A DNA stretch of 19,412 nt from Bacteroidales bacterium UBA3388. GTDB taxonomy: Bacteria > Bacteroidota > Bacteroidia > Bacteroidales > P3. A program made the position numbers and the translations under genes. This document shows positions 1-7,557 of the stretch, piece by piece; position 1 is the stretch's first letter; each line of letters starts with the position of its first letter. Location of the stretch: NCBI GenBank assembly GCA_002358855.1, contig DEPQ01000062.1, forward strand, positions 18,552-37,963, written 5' to 3'. The notes beneath the pieces are model-generated. The model was not told where the DNA came from. It saw only the letters and a list, made by a program, of their open reading frames with translations, and did no database searches.

Positions 1-1298
1 AATGCTTGATTAAGTGAAATGAATCCTAATTTTGGATTAAAACTAAACTCGGAAGAAGAAAGCTTTCTTGCACTTTCTATTTTTTCATAGTTTTGTCCAG
101 ATACAAATCCCATAGTTTGAAGATATGGACTAACAGAATTTATATCTCTTATAGCGTTTACATCAACTACTTGAAGTAATTGGTTAGATATTACTTGATC
201 TGGCAAAGACGAAACACCAGGAACTTCAATCATTGGATTTTGTCCGTATGGTTTTGCTTCACCTAAATCGGCAAAAGCAACAAGATTTCTATTGTTTGTA
301 ACGGCAGAACCTATGTTTGTACGCCATACCTCAATTTTTGTAATAATTATATTTGAGTTTATAATAGGTAGCGTACTCATTGCTGAGTTATAGTTGTCGT
401 AAAAGTACTGCGCAAGGAAGAAATGTCGATTTTCATCATATTCATCTGCTTTAAAATTAAATTCCTGCATTTGTGCTCCACCTTGAACAGTCACTGTGCT
501 CGACTCAGACTTCTGTTGCGAAACGATTGCATCTAATGTAAGATTTCCAAATTTGAGTCTTGATTTTATACCCCACAAAGACTGTGTTCCTTGAATGAGA
601 GTAAGTGGTAAAGGAAAGGAAACATTACCCGCTTCCATAAGTTGTATAATGTCGTCTTCTTTTCCTTCAAATTTTAGCTTTAATTCGTTTTCAAAATCAA
701 AGGTTGCCTCTGTATTAAAGTTTAAATTAAAATTTATTGCAGTACCAATTTGAACCATTGCACTGATTTGCATCAACATATCAAAGTCTAATCGTGTAGT
801 GCTACGATTATCTTCGCTCAAAGCAAGGTTTTCATTGCGGTTATTAACAACTCCCATTTTTAGTTCAACGTTTCCGCTTGGGCGAATATCAATTGTTTGT
901 CCTCCAAATATTGTTTCAAACAATTCGCTATTTACTTTGAGTTGCGGAATAAGACTTCCAAGCATTCCATCATTAGAAGACGTAGAAATTTTTGCGGTAG
1001 CAGAACGACTTTTCCAATAATTATTTATCATTTTGTCCAAGTCGTAATTTTGATATTCCTCAAAGGTTAGAGCAGTGCGTTCAAGAATTATATCACCTAC
1101 CTTTTTTATTAAAATATATTCGTTGTTTATAGGGTCATACTCCACATCGGTAGTAATATTTTGTGGAGTATCTAAAAATAAAGGGCTATCTGAATTTTCT
1201 TCAATATTATATCTCAAACTATCTGTTTGTGCAAAAGAGATATTGCAACACATTAAAGCAAATAGTAAAAGAAATATTTTATTGATATGTAGTTTCAT
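1..1298 (-). CDS. sprA: SprA/Sov, type IX secretion outer-membrane translocon (N-terminal part, cut by window edge)
   Basis: SprA (Sov in Porphyromonas) is the very large beta-barrel that forms the type IX secretion channel in the Bacteroidota outer membrane. Only the first 432 codons are present; the reading frame stays open to the left edge, and family members are usually well over 2000 residues. The start is ATG, giving MKLHINKIFLLLFALMCC and a signal peptide ending near SFAQ (about residues 1-23). Family-typical stretches are visible: GNVSFPL...LIQGTQSLWGIK (about 222-242), VQGGAQ (about 268) and WRTN...NRNLVAFADLGE (about 320-340). The gene lies 12 bp behind ruvA on the same strand, the ruvA-sprA order known from many Bacteroidota, so the two are probably cotranscribed. 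The identification rests on recognised sequence and context and is strong, although the barrel and C-terminus cannot be seen. Confidence 0.9.
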   Translation of the reverse strand, partial: MKLHINKIFLLLFALMCCNISFAQTDSLRYNIEENSDSPLFLDTPQNITTDVEYDPINNEYILIKKVGDIILERTALTFEEYQNYDLDKMINNYWKSRSATAKISTSSNDGMLGSLIPQLKVNSELFETIFGGQTIDIRPSGNVELKMGVVNNRNENLALSEDNRSTTRLDFDMLMQISAMVQIGTAINFNLNFNTEATFDFENELKLKFEGKEDDIIQLMEAGNVSFPLPLTLIQGTQSLWGIKSRLKFGNLTLDAIVSQQKSESSTVTVQGGAQMQEFNFKADEYDENRHFFLAQYFYDNYNSAMSTLPIINSNIIITKIEVWRTNIGSAVTNNRNLVAFADLGEAKPYGQNPMIEVPGVSSLPDQVISNQLLQVVDVNAIRDINSVSPYLQTMGFVSGQNYEKIESARKLSSSEFSFNPKLGFISLNQA

Positions 1299-1310
1299 TA
1301 AATCAAAAAA

Positions 1311-1889
1311 TTATAAAACCTTCAACGCTTGCCTAATTAGTTCTTCTACACCTAAGGAAACGTCTGTTTTTAGTATTTTATCCAAAGTTTTTTCTATTGC
1401 AGGTTTATTAAAACCAAGCGTTTGCAATGCTAATAACGCTTCTTCTCTGTTTTTATTGCTGAAAACACACTCAGATTTAACAATTTCAAACTTACTTAGA
1501 TTATCTTTTAAATCTATAATTATTCTTTGAGCGGTTTTAAGACCTATTCCTTTTACTGCTTTAATGACATTGACATTTTCACTAACGACAGCCTCAATCA
1601 AATCATCACAACTAAGAGAAGAAAGAATCATTCTCGCAGTGTTTGCACCAACTCCGTTTACGCTTATCAAGTGCTTGAAAAGTTTTCGTTCTTTTTCACT
1701 TTCAAAACCAAATAAAAGTTGAGCATCTTCTCTTACAATATGATGCACAAGCACCCTTCCTTCTGTCTTATCTTTTAAAATACTATATGAATTTAAAGAT
1801 ATTTCTATTTTATATCCAACTCCACCACAATTTATCACTATATATGATGGTGTTATTTCAACAAATTTCCCTTCAAAAAAATCAAACAT
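1311..1889 (-). CDS. ruvA: Holliday junction branch migration protein RuvA
   Basis: RuvA binds the four-way Holliday junction as a tetramer and loads the RuvB motor for branch migration during recombinational repair. The 192-residue product matches the usual length. An N-terminal OB fold (about 1-62) opens with MFDFFEGKFVEITPSYIVINC and contains VHHIVREDAQLLFGF. A tandem helix-hairpin-helix domain follows, with LISVNGVGANTARMIL and VKGIGLKTAQRIIIDLKD (about 73-130). The small RuvB-binding domain III carries EEALLALQTLGFNKPAIEKTL near the C-terminus. ruvB is not next to it in this window. The gene is first in a probable two-gene unit with sprA and diverges from panB. A -7 element (TATTTTTG) lies about 27 bp upstream of the start codon. 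Confidence 0.97.
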   Translation of the reverse strand: MFDFFEGKFVEITPSYIVINCGGVGYKIEISLNSYSILKDKTEGRVLVHHIVREDAQLLFGFESEKERKLFKHLISVNGVGANTARMILSSLSCDDLIEAVVSENVNVIKAVKGIGLKTAQRIIIDLKDNLSKFEIVKSECVFSNKNREEALLALQTLGFNKPAIEKTLDKILKTDVSLGVEELIRQALKVL

Positions 1890-1915
1890 AAATTTAAAAA
1901 CACAAAATTTTGCAA

Positions 1916-1923
1916 CAAAAATA
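1916..1923 (-). promoter_or_regulatory. -7 promoter element for ruvA-sprA
   Basis: On the minus strand the bases read TATTTTTG, a full match to the Bacteroidota -7 consensus TAnnTTTG. No TTTG sits at the usual 19-21 bp spacing upstream, so the -33 element is weak or absent. In this AT-rich genome such matches also occur by chance, but this one is well placed for ruvA. Confidence 0.5.
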
Positions 1924-1965
1924 CAAATAATTATGCAAAATAACGCATATAAAGAAAAACATTAG

Positions 1966-1973
1966 TACTTTTG
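1966..1973 (+). promoter_or_regulatory. -7 promoter element for panB
   Basis: TACTTTTG matches the TAnnTTTG consensus and lies 34 bp before the panB ATG, predicting a leader of roughly 30 nt. No clear -33 TTTG is visible at the expected spacing. It is about 42 bp from the opposing ruvA -7 element, so both divergent promoters fit in the 118-bp gap. Confidence 0.5.
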
Positions 1974-2007
1974 TCGGCTCAAAAGCAAAGAAATTAAACT
2001 TAAAACG

Positions 2008-2826
2008 ATGTCAGTAGCAACAAAAGATACGAAAAGAGTAACTGTAAAGACGCTTCAATCAATGGCAGACAAGAAAGAAAAAATCGCAATGCTTACTGCT
2101 TACGATTATTCTATGGCAACATTGGTTGATTTGGCGAAAGTAGATATAATTCTTGTAGGAGACAGTGCCGCAAACGTGATGGCAGGATATTCAAGCACAC
2201 TTCCAATCACTCTTGATGAAATGATATATCACGCAGCAAGTGTTGCTCGTGCTTGTAACCGTGCTTTAATAGTTTGTGATATGCCTTTTGGAACATATCA
2301 AGGCAATTCCAAGCAAGCACTCTCTTCTGCAATTCGCATAATGAAAGAAACAGAAGTCCATGCCGTTAAAATGGAAGGCGGAGAAGAAATCTTAGAATCT
2401 GTAAAAAGGATAATATCGGCAGGAATCCCCGTTATGGGACACTTAGGCTTGACTCCGCAATCAATAAACAAGTTTGGAAGTTACGCAGTGAGGGCAACGA
2501 GCGAAGAAGAGGCAGAAAAACTAATCTCAGATGCACATTTGCTTGAAGAAGCAGGCTGTTTTGCAATTGTTTTAGAGAAAGTACCCGCACAACTTGCAGG
2601 AAGAATTGCAAAAGAATTAAGAATCCCAATCATAGGAATAGGAGCTGGAGGAGAAGTTGATGGACAAGTGCTTGTGCTTCACGATATGCTCGGAATAACA
2701 CAAGAATTTACTCCACGATTTCTAAGACGTTATCTTAATCTTGGAGAAGAAATAACCGAAGCAATAAAGAGATATGTTGATGATGTAAAGACTTCGGATT
2801 TCCCAAATAAAGAAGAACAATATTAA
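2008..2826 (+). CDS. panB: 3-methyl-2-oxobutanoate hydroxymethyltransferase
   Basis: PanB transfers a hydroxymethyl group from 5,10-methylene-tetrahydrofolate to alpha-ketoisovalerate, giving ketopantoate, the first committed step of pantothenate and coenzyme A synthesis in the cytoplasm. The 272-residue product is a TIM barrel of normal family length. Expected active-site features are present: TAYDYSMA (30-37), VGDSAANVMAGY with the metal/substrate Asp52-Ser53, DMPFGTYQ with Asp91, KMEGG with Glu123, GHLGLTPQS (144-152) and the catalytic-type Glu190 in VLEKVP. The IIGIGAGGEVDGQVLVLHDMLG stretch (208-229) is also typical. The gene stands alone, with no panC or panD beside it, and converges with the YraN gene, the two stop codons lying only 2 bp apart. 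Confidence 0.97.
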   Translation: MSVATKDTKRVTVKTLQSMADKKEKIAMLTAYDYSMATLVDLAKVDIILVGDSAANVMAGYSSTLPITLDEMIYHAASVARACNRALIVCDMPFGTYQGNSKQALSSAIRIMKETEVHAVKMEGGEEILESVKRIISAGIPVMGHLGLTPQSINKFGSYAVRATSEEEAEKLISDAHLLEEAGCFAIVLEKVPAQLAGRIAKELRIPIIGIGAGGEVDGQVLVLHDMLGITQEFTPRFLRRYLNLGEEITEAIKRYVDDVKTSDFPNKEEQY

Positions 2827-2828
2827 AT

Positions 2829-3203
2829 CTAAAATAAACAAGGCTCGAAAGCACCGATTATATGTTCGATTGTTTGAGAGCCTTGTTCATTTTGTACAAT
2901 TGAAATCACATCAAAGCGTGCTTCTAAATCAATGTTGCGAGAACGTATGTAAGCATTCGCAACTTTTATTATTGCTTTCTGCTTTTTGAAATCCACTGCC
3001 TCAAAAGGTTGAATGAAATAGTCGGTATTTCTTGTTTTTACCTCAACAAAAACAATGTTTCTTTCCTTTTCATCTTCTGCAATAATGTCTATTTCGTTTT
3101 TTTGCCACACAAAATTTCTCTCAACAATTCTATATCCTTTTTTTACAAGGAAATCGCTCGCTAAGTCTTCGCCTAAATTTCCTAAAATCTTGTTTCCAAT
3201 CAT
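2829..3203 (-). CDS. YraN/UPF0102 family endonuclease-like protein
   Basis: This 124-residue protein belongs to the UPF0102 (YraN) family, small proteins with a PD-(D/E)XK nuclease-like fold whose cellular role is poorly defined. Visible motifs are GNLGEDLA (8-15), NEIDII with Glu38 and Asp40, and VFVEVKTRNT with Glu55 and Lys57; together these form the D-ExK-type core. The later Q..I...A..Y segment (75-86) and the RFDVISI strand (96-102) are also typical. Its ATG overlaps the stop codon of the upstream LD-carboxypeptidase gene by one base (TAATG), implying translational coupling. The last 20 codons contain a 10-bp inverted repeat described separately. Family assignment is confident; biological function is not. 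Confidence 0.9.
   Translation of the reverse strand: MIGNKILGNLGEDLASDFLVKKGYRIVERNFVWQKNEIDIIAEDEKERNIVFVEVKTRNTDYFIQPFEAVDFKKQKAIIKVANAYIRSRNIDLEARFDVISIVQNEQGSQTIEHIIGAFEPCLF
2837..2887. repeat. 10-bp inverted repeat at the 3' end of the YraN gene
   Basis: AACAAGGCTC at 2837-2846 is perfectly complemented by GAGCCTTGTT at 2878-2887, with 31 bases between. Both arms lie inside the YraN coding region, near its stop, where it converges with panB. Read from the minus strand, the stem is followed by TATTTTAGATTT. From the plus strand it follows the panB stop by 10 bases, followed by CATTTTG. It may act as a shared weak terminator, but the loop is long and a chance or coding origin is possible. 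Confidence 0.35.
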
Positions 3204-4111
3204 TATTGCAAGGTTTTGATTTGATTATTCTTTACCTCAATTTCTATTTCCCCTCCAATCACAACGGCATTGTTATTTTCTTCAATATGTCCTATGCTTG
3301 CACCAAAAATTTTCGGGTAATTATATTCCTTAACTGCTTCTTCAATAATTTCATATGCAGTTTTCCCAAAAGGAATCGTGTTATCGTGCATCTGTGTCAT
3401 TGCTCCAACAATCAAAGCCTTTAAATTCTTTAATTTTCCTGCACGCTTCAATGCCTGCATCATTCTATCTATATGATAAAGATACTCATCTAAATCCTCA
3501 ATCAAGAGAATTAAATCATCGGTTTGCCCAAAACTCTCGCTTCCAAGCATAGAATAAAGAACGGAAAGATTACCTCCAAAAACTCTTCCTTTGACTTTAC
3601 AATCTTTTTGTGCAAAATCGCTTGTGGAAGTGAAAGAAAATGTTTGTCCAAACAGCAAACTAAATAAACTTTCTATTGCCGAAGAGAAGTAAATCTCTTT
3701 TTTTATGTTCACAGGCATAATTGCGTGAAGTGTAGCAACGGAATGTTTAAAATAAACGTGATTTAAAATCACGGTAACGTCAGAATAACCAATCAACCAC
3801 TTAGGATTTTTTTCCAAAGGCGTGAAATCAACCTTGTCAATCATTCTTACGCTTCCATATCCTCCTCTTGCAAAAAACACAGCCTTTATTTCCTTGTCGT
3901 CAATTGCCTTTTGCAAATCTCTTGCTCTTAATTCATCGCTCCCGGCAAATTGATTATCTTCTGCATTTATGCTTTCTCCTAAGCAAACCTTTAATCCCTT
4001 GCTCTCTAACAAAGAAATTGTGTCGCAAAGTTCTTGTTTGCTAATTTTTCTTGCAGAAGCTAAGATGATAACTCTATCACCTGATTTTAGAAAAGGAGGA
4101 ATTTTTATCAT
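3203..4111 (-). CDS. Muramoyltetrapeptide LD-carboxypeptidase (peptidase family S66)
   Basis: S66 enzymes remove the terminal D-alanine from muropeptide tetrapeptides in the cytoplasm during cell-wall recycling. I chose the ATG giving MIKIPPFLKSGDRVIILASA because this is where family members normally begin; a TTG seven codons upstream would lie closer to the promoter and is less likely. The product has 302 residues, a normal size. The catalytic set is visible: nucleophile Ser110 in IGYSD (107-111), Glu205 in LLIEDLDEYLYHIDRMM (203-219) and His275 in ASIGHIEENN (271-280). ARGGYGSVRMID (81-92) is another S66 signature. The enzyme resembles LdcA of Gram-negatives. It is first in a two-gene unit with the YraN gene and diverges from mfd. 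Confidence 0.93.
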   Translation of the reverse strand: MIKIPPFLKSGDRVIILASARKISKQELCDTISLLESKGLKVCLGESINAEDNQFAGSDELRARDLQKAIDDKEIKAVFFARGGYGSVRMIDKVDFTPLEKNPKWLIGYSDVTVILNHVYFKHSVATLHAIMPVNIKKEIYFSSAIESLFSLLFGQTFSFTSTSDFAQKDCKVKGRVFGGNLSVLYSMLGSESFGQTDDLILLIEDLDEYLYHIDRMMQALKRAGKLKNLKALIVGAMTQMHDNTIPFGKTAYEIIEEAVKEYNYPKIFGASIGHIEENNNAVVIGGEIEIEVKNNQIKTLQ

Positions 4112-4140
4112 GATTTCGTAGTTTTTGTACAATTAAAGTG

Positions 4141-4148
4141 CAAATGTA
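4141..4148 (-). promoter_or_regulatory. -7 promoter element for the LD-carboxypeptidase gene
   Basis: The minus strand reads TACATTTG, a full TAnnTTTG match located 29 bp before the chosen ATG at 4111. This spacing gives a leader of about 25 nt and favours that ATG over the TTG at 4132, which would fall almost at the transcription start. Confidence 0.5.
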
Positions 4149-4160
4149 GGAAAAAAACTC

Positions 4161-4168
4161 TAAATTTG
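4161..4168 (+). promoter_or_regulatory. -7 promoter element for mfd, almost touching the start codon
   Basis: TAAATTTG matches TAnnTTTG and ends only 4 bp before the mfd ATG at 4173. With the usual geometry the first transcribed base would fall at or next to the ATG, so the mRNA would be leaderless or nearly so. No -33 TTTG is visible at normal spacing. The element is 12 bp from the opposing -7 element at 4141-4148. Confidence 0.45.
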
Positions 4169-4172
4169 CGGT

Positions 4173-7100
4173 ATGAAAAGATTTAGTTCAATATACTCTC
4201 GCTCGGAGAAAGTTAAGGAAATTGTTGAAAACATAAAGGATTATAAAGAACCGCTTTGCCTAAAAGGACTTTCGGGTTCAAGTCTCTCTATTATATCTTC
4301 TGTTGTTTGCGAATTGACCGAGGATTTCACTCATATATTTCTTTTAGACGAAAAACAAAAAGCAGCATACTTCTATAACGATTTAGAACGCTATTATAAT
4401 GACGCAGAAAAAGACTATTCCGAAAAAAAAGTCCTCTTTTTACCTTCATCGTTCTTTCACGAAAACGATGCCAATAAATTAAATAATGCAAATATTCTGC
4501 TTCGTACAGCAATATTAGAAAGACTCTCTTGTGGCAGTGCAAAGATAATAGTTACTTATCCGCAGGCATTTTGTGAGAAAACAGTAGATAAAAAATCTTT
4601 TAACAAGAGAGTGTTTACCGTAACAAAGAATGAGGAGTTAAATATTGATGAATTGATAGATATTCTTGACGATTTCGGTTTTGAAAGAACAGATTTAGTT
4701 TATCAAGCAGGTCAATACTCAATCCGAGGCGGTATAATAGATGTATATTCCTTTTCACAAGAACATCCATATCGCATAGAACTTTTTGGAGACACGATAG
4801 ACAGTCTTAGAACCTTTGACGTATTGAGCCAACTCTCAATTGAGGAAAAAGAAAGCTTTAATATACTTCCAAATTTCACTATTTCGCAAGAGCAAACCAC
4901 CAAATCATCAATCACAAAATGGTTTGATGACAAAACAATTCTTTGGGTTAAAGACGCCGATCTTTGTCTTGCGAGAGCGATGTCGATAGAAGAAAAACAA
5001 AACACAAACGATACCTTTATAAAAAGTAAAGAATTAGTAAATTTAAACAAAGAAAGAAAAATTTTATTCTGCGGAAAAAATTTCCAAAGCAAAGAAATAA
5101 ATCCGCTAATCTTTGATATATCTGCTCAACCTGTCTTTAATGCAAATTTTCCTATGCTTATAGATTGCTTGGAACAAAAACAAGAACAAAATTATCAAAC
5201 TTGCTTTTGTGTTCTTGATGCTCAACAAAAAGAAAGAGTAGAAAAAGTTTTGGTAGAGTTTGCAAAAAACAGAAATATCATTACTCCAACCTTTCTACAA
5301 GGCTCAATAGCCGAAGGATTTATAGACAACGATCACAAACTCTTGCTTTTTACCGACCATCAGTTATTTAACCGTTATCATAAGTTTAAATTAAGAGACG
5401 GAAGCAAAGAACAAGAAAAAATAACGATGGAAAGCCTTTTGAATCTCAGCCCGGGAGATTATGTAACTCACATAGACCACGGCATAGGTGTGTTTGGAGG
5501 ATTAGAAAAGATAGATAAAGGCGGACGAAAGCAAGAAGCAATACGTCTAATCTTTAAAGGGAATGATATTCTCTATGTTTCCATTCACTCTTTGCATAAA
5601 ATTTCGCGTTATTCCTCAAAAGACACAGCAAATGTTCCGAAATTAAATCGCTTAGGCTCGACAACATGGCAGACACTCAAAAACAAAACCAAACAAAAGG
5701 TTAAAGACATTGCAAAAGACTTGATTGCACTTTACGCAGAGAGGAAAGCAACAAAAGGTTACGCCTTTTCGGCAGATTCTTATCTTCAAAACTCGCTTGA
5801 AGCCTCCTTTATGTATGAGGATACGGCAGATCAACTCAAAGCAACTATTGATGTAAAACGCGATATGGAGTCTTCGCATCCTATGGATAGGCTTGTGTGT
5901 GGAGATGTTGGCTTTGGAAAAACAGAAGTCGCAATAAGGGCGGCGTTTAAAGCCGTATGCGATAGCAAACAAGTTGTAGTTTTGGTGCCAACCACTATTT
6001 TAGCATTTCAACATTGGAAAACTTTTTCGCAAAGACTTAAAGATTTTCCTTGTAGAGTAGATTATCTCAATCGTTTTCGCACAACAAAAGAAAAAACTCA
6101 AATACTTAAAGATCTTAAATCAGGAAAAATAGATATTCTTATAGGAACTCACAGAGTTGTTGGCAAGGATGTAAAGTTTAAAGACTTAGGTTTGCTAATC
6201 ATAGACGAAGAACACAAGTTTGGAGTCAGTGTTAAGGAAAAATTAAAGCAACTAAAAGTAAATATAGACACCCTTACGCTTTCGGCAACTCCTATTCCAA
6301 GAACGCTACAATTCTCTTTAATGGGAGCAAGAGACCTTTCTATTATAAATACTCCGCCTGCAAATAGACAACCTGTAAATACTCAGGTTATAAATTTTGA
6401 TAAAGAATTGATAAGAGATGCAATAGATTTTGAAATTCAAAGAGGTGGACAAGTTTATTTTGTGCATAACAGAGTGCAAACTATAAATGATATTGCTCAA
6501 ACCTTGCATCAACTTTTGCCAAAGGCGAGAATTGTTGTTGGACACGGACAAATGGAGGGCGAAGCATTGGAAAGAGTTATGCTTGACTTCATTGAAGGAC
6601 AGTATGACATACTTGTTTCGACTACAATCGTGGAAAATGGATTAGATATACCGAATGCAAATACTATTATAATAAATGACGCACAGAATTATGGGCTTTC
6701 TGACCTTCATCAACTAAGAGGAAGAGTCGGAAGAAGCAATGCAAAGGCGTTTTGTTATCTTATTGCTCCCGAACCTTATCTTTTGACTCAGGAAGCACAG
6801 AAAAGACTTTCTGCAATTGAAGAGTTTTCGGCAATAGGTAGTGGTTTTGCGATTGCAATGCGGGATTTAGATATAAGAGGTGCAGGAAATTTGCTTGGAG
6901 CCGAACAAAGCGGATTTATTTCCGATATAGGATTTGAGACTTATCATAAAATCCTTAACGAAGCAATGGACGAAATCCGTCAAGACTGCGGACAAATTCA
7001 GGAAGATGCTACAAAACGTGAGTGTGTTATAGAAACGGATTTGGAAATCCTTATTCCTGATAACTATATCACAAATGTAGTTGAGCGATTGAAGATTTAC

Positions 7101-7454
7101 AAACAGTTAGACACTATGGAAAACGAACAAGACTTAGTTCCGCTTTCTCAATCCTTAACCGATAGATTTGGAAACATTCCTTCGCAAACCTTAGAGTTGT
7201 TCGAAATTGTTAAACTCCGTATGTTAGCAAAACGAATCTTTGTTGAGAAAATCAGTATCAAACAAAACAAAATGACAGTGACCTTTAATTCTCAGTCAAA
7301 CGCCTTTGAGAGAATTATGCTTTATGTTCAAAGTTTTCCAAGTCAATGTTCACTTGTAGAACAAGATGAAAAATTGATTTTAAACATTAAATCAATAAAC
7401 AATTTAGATGAAGCAATAAAGGTTTTGACTTATTTGCAAGAAGAAAAATGTTGA
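4173..7454 (+). CDS. mfd: Transcription-repair coupling factor Mfd
   Basis: Mfd is a DNA translocase that pushes stalled RNA polymerase off damaged template and recruits UvrA for nucleotide excision repair. The 1093-residue product is close to the usual 1100-1150. Its order is standard: a UvrB-like N-terminal module (about 1-350, with GQYSIRGGIIDVYS), an RNA-polymerase-interacting CarD-like domain (about 425-500, SPGDYVTHIDHGIGVF), a superfamily 2 translocase and a C-terminal TRCF domain (about 960-1060). Helicase motifs are intact: Walker A GDVGFGKT (577-584), DEEH (678-681), SATPIPRT (704-711) and QLRGRVGR (847-854). The start is ATG; a -7 element just 4 bp upstream suggests leaderless translation. 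The gene is monocistronic or reads on weakly to the next gene, since no strong terminator follows. Confidence 0.98.
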   Translation: MKRFSSIYSRSEKVKEIVENIKDYKEPLCLKGLSGSSLSIISSVVCELTEDFTHIFLLDEKQKAAYFYNDLERYYNDAEKDYSEKKVLFLPSSFFHENDANKLNNANILLRTAILERLSCGSAKIIVTYPQAFCEKTVDKKSFNKRVFTVTKNEELNIDELIDILDDFGFERTDLVYQAGQYSIRGGIIDVYSFSQEHPYRIELFGDTIDSLRTFDVLSQLSIEEKESFNILPNFTISQEQTTKSSITKWFDDKTILWVKDADLCLARAMSIEEKQNTNDTFIKSKELVNLNKERKILFCGKNFQSKEINPLIFDISAQPVFNANFPMLIDCLEQKQEQNYQTCFCVLDAQQKERVEKVLVEFAKNRNIITPTFLQGSIAEGFIDNDHKLLLFTDHQLFNRYHKFKLRDGSKEQEKITMESLLNLSPGDYVTHIDHGIGVFGGLEKIDKGGRKQEAIRLIFKGNDILYVSIHSLHKISRYSSKDTANVPKLNRLGSTTWQTLKNKTKQKVKDIAKDLIALYAERKATKGYAFSADSYLQNSLEASFMYEDTADQLKATIDVKRDMESSHPMDRLVCGDVGFGKTEVAIRAAFKAVCDSKQVVVLVPTTILAFQHWKTFSQRLKDFPCRVDYLNRFRTTKEKTQILKDLKSGKIDILIGTHRVVGKDVKFKDLGLLIIDEEHKFGVSVKEKLKQLKVNIDTLTLSATPIPRTLQFSLMGARDLSIINTPPANRQPVNTQVINFDKELIRDAIDFEIQRGGQVYFVHNRVQTINDIAQTLHQLLPKARIVVGHGQMEGEALERVMLDFIEGQYDILVSTTIVENGLDIPNANTIIINDAQNYGLSDLHQLRGRVGRSNAKAFCYLIAPEPYLLTQEAQKRLSAIEEFSAIGSGFAIAMRDLDIRGAGNLLGAEQSGFISDIGFETYHKILNEAMDEIRQDCGQIQEDATKRECVIETDLEILIPDNYITNVVERLKIYKQLDTMENEQDLVPLSQSLTDRFGNIPSQTLELFEIVKLRMLAKRIFVEKISIKQNKMTVTFNSQSNAFERIMLYVQSFPSQCSLVEQDEKLILNIKSINNLDEAIKVLTYLQEEKC

Positions 7455-7513
7455 TTTTTTGATTAAAATTGCAACAAGTCAAAGAAAAATAGTGTCTATA
7501 TTGTGATTTTTTG

Positions 7514-7521
7514 TAATTTTG
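7514..7521 (+). promoter_or_regulatory. -7 promoter element for the secreted Ig/PKD protein gene
   Basis: TAATTTTG matches TAnnTTTG and lies 36 bp before the ATG at 7558. It overlaps a TTG that could extend the reading frame upstream, which argues that the TTG is promoter sequence and not a start codon. No good -33 element is seen. Confidence 0.5.
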
Positions 7522-7557
7522 TGCGCTAATTCAAAGAAAAAAATAAAAATATTAAAT

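Noticed and set aside
1075..1530. 151-codon plus-strand open frame
   Set aside because: It runs antisense across the sprA start and the ruvA 3' end, both clearly recognised genes, and its product looks like reversed low-GC coding sequence.
4124..4127. TTTG as -33 element for the mfd promoter
   Set aside because: It is 33 bp from the -7 element, far beyond the 19-21 bp spacing of Bacteroidota promoters.
4112..4132. TTG start extending the LD-carboxypeptidase by seven residues
   Set aside because: The extra residues (MYKNYEI) are not part of the usual family start, the ATG at 4111 gives a typical N-terminus, and the promoter element leaves almost no leader for the TTG.
5652..5972. 106-codon minus-strand open frame
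   Set aside because: It lies wholly inside the translocase part of mfd, whose protein motifs are intact; the antisense product has no recognisable domain.
7449..7476. Terminator after mfd
   Set aside because: Only a 5-bp TGTTG/CAACA pairing is possible across a long AT-rich loop, with no T run after it; too weak to call.
7519..7557. TTG start extending the secreted Ig/PKD protein by 13 residues
   Set aside because: The extension places a lysine-rich stretch ahead of the signal peptide and the TTG is part of the -7 element; ATG at 7558 gives a normal signal peptide.
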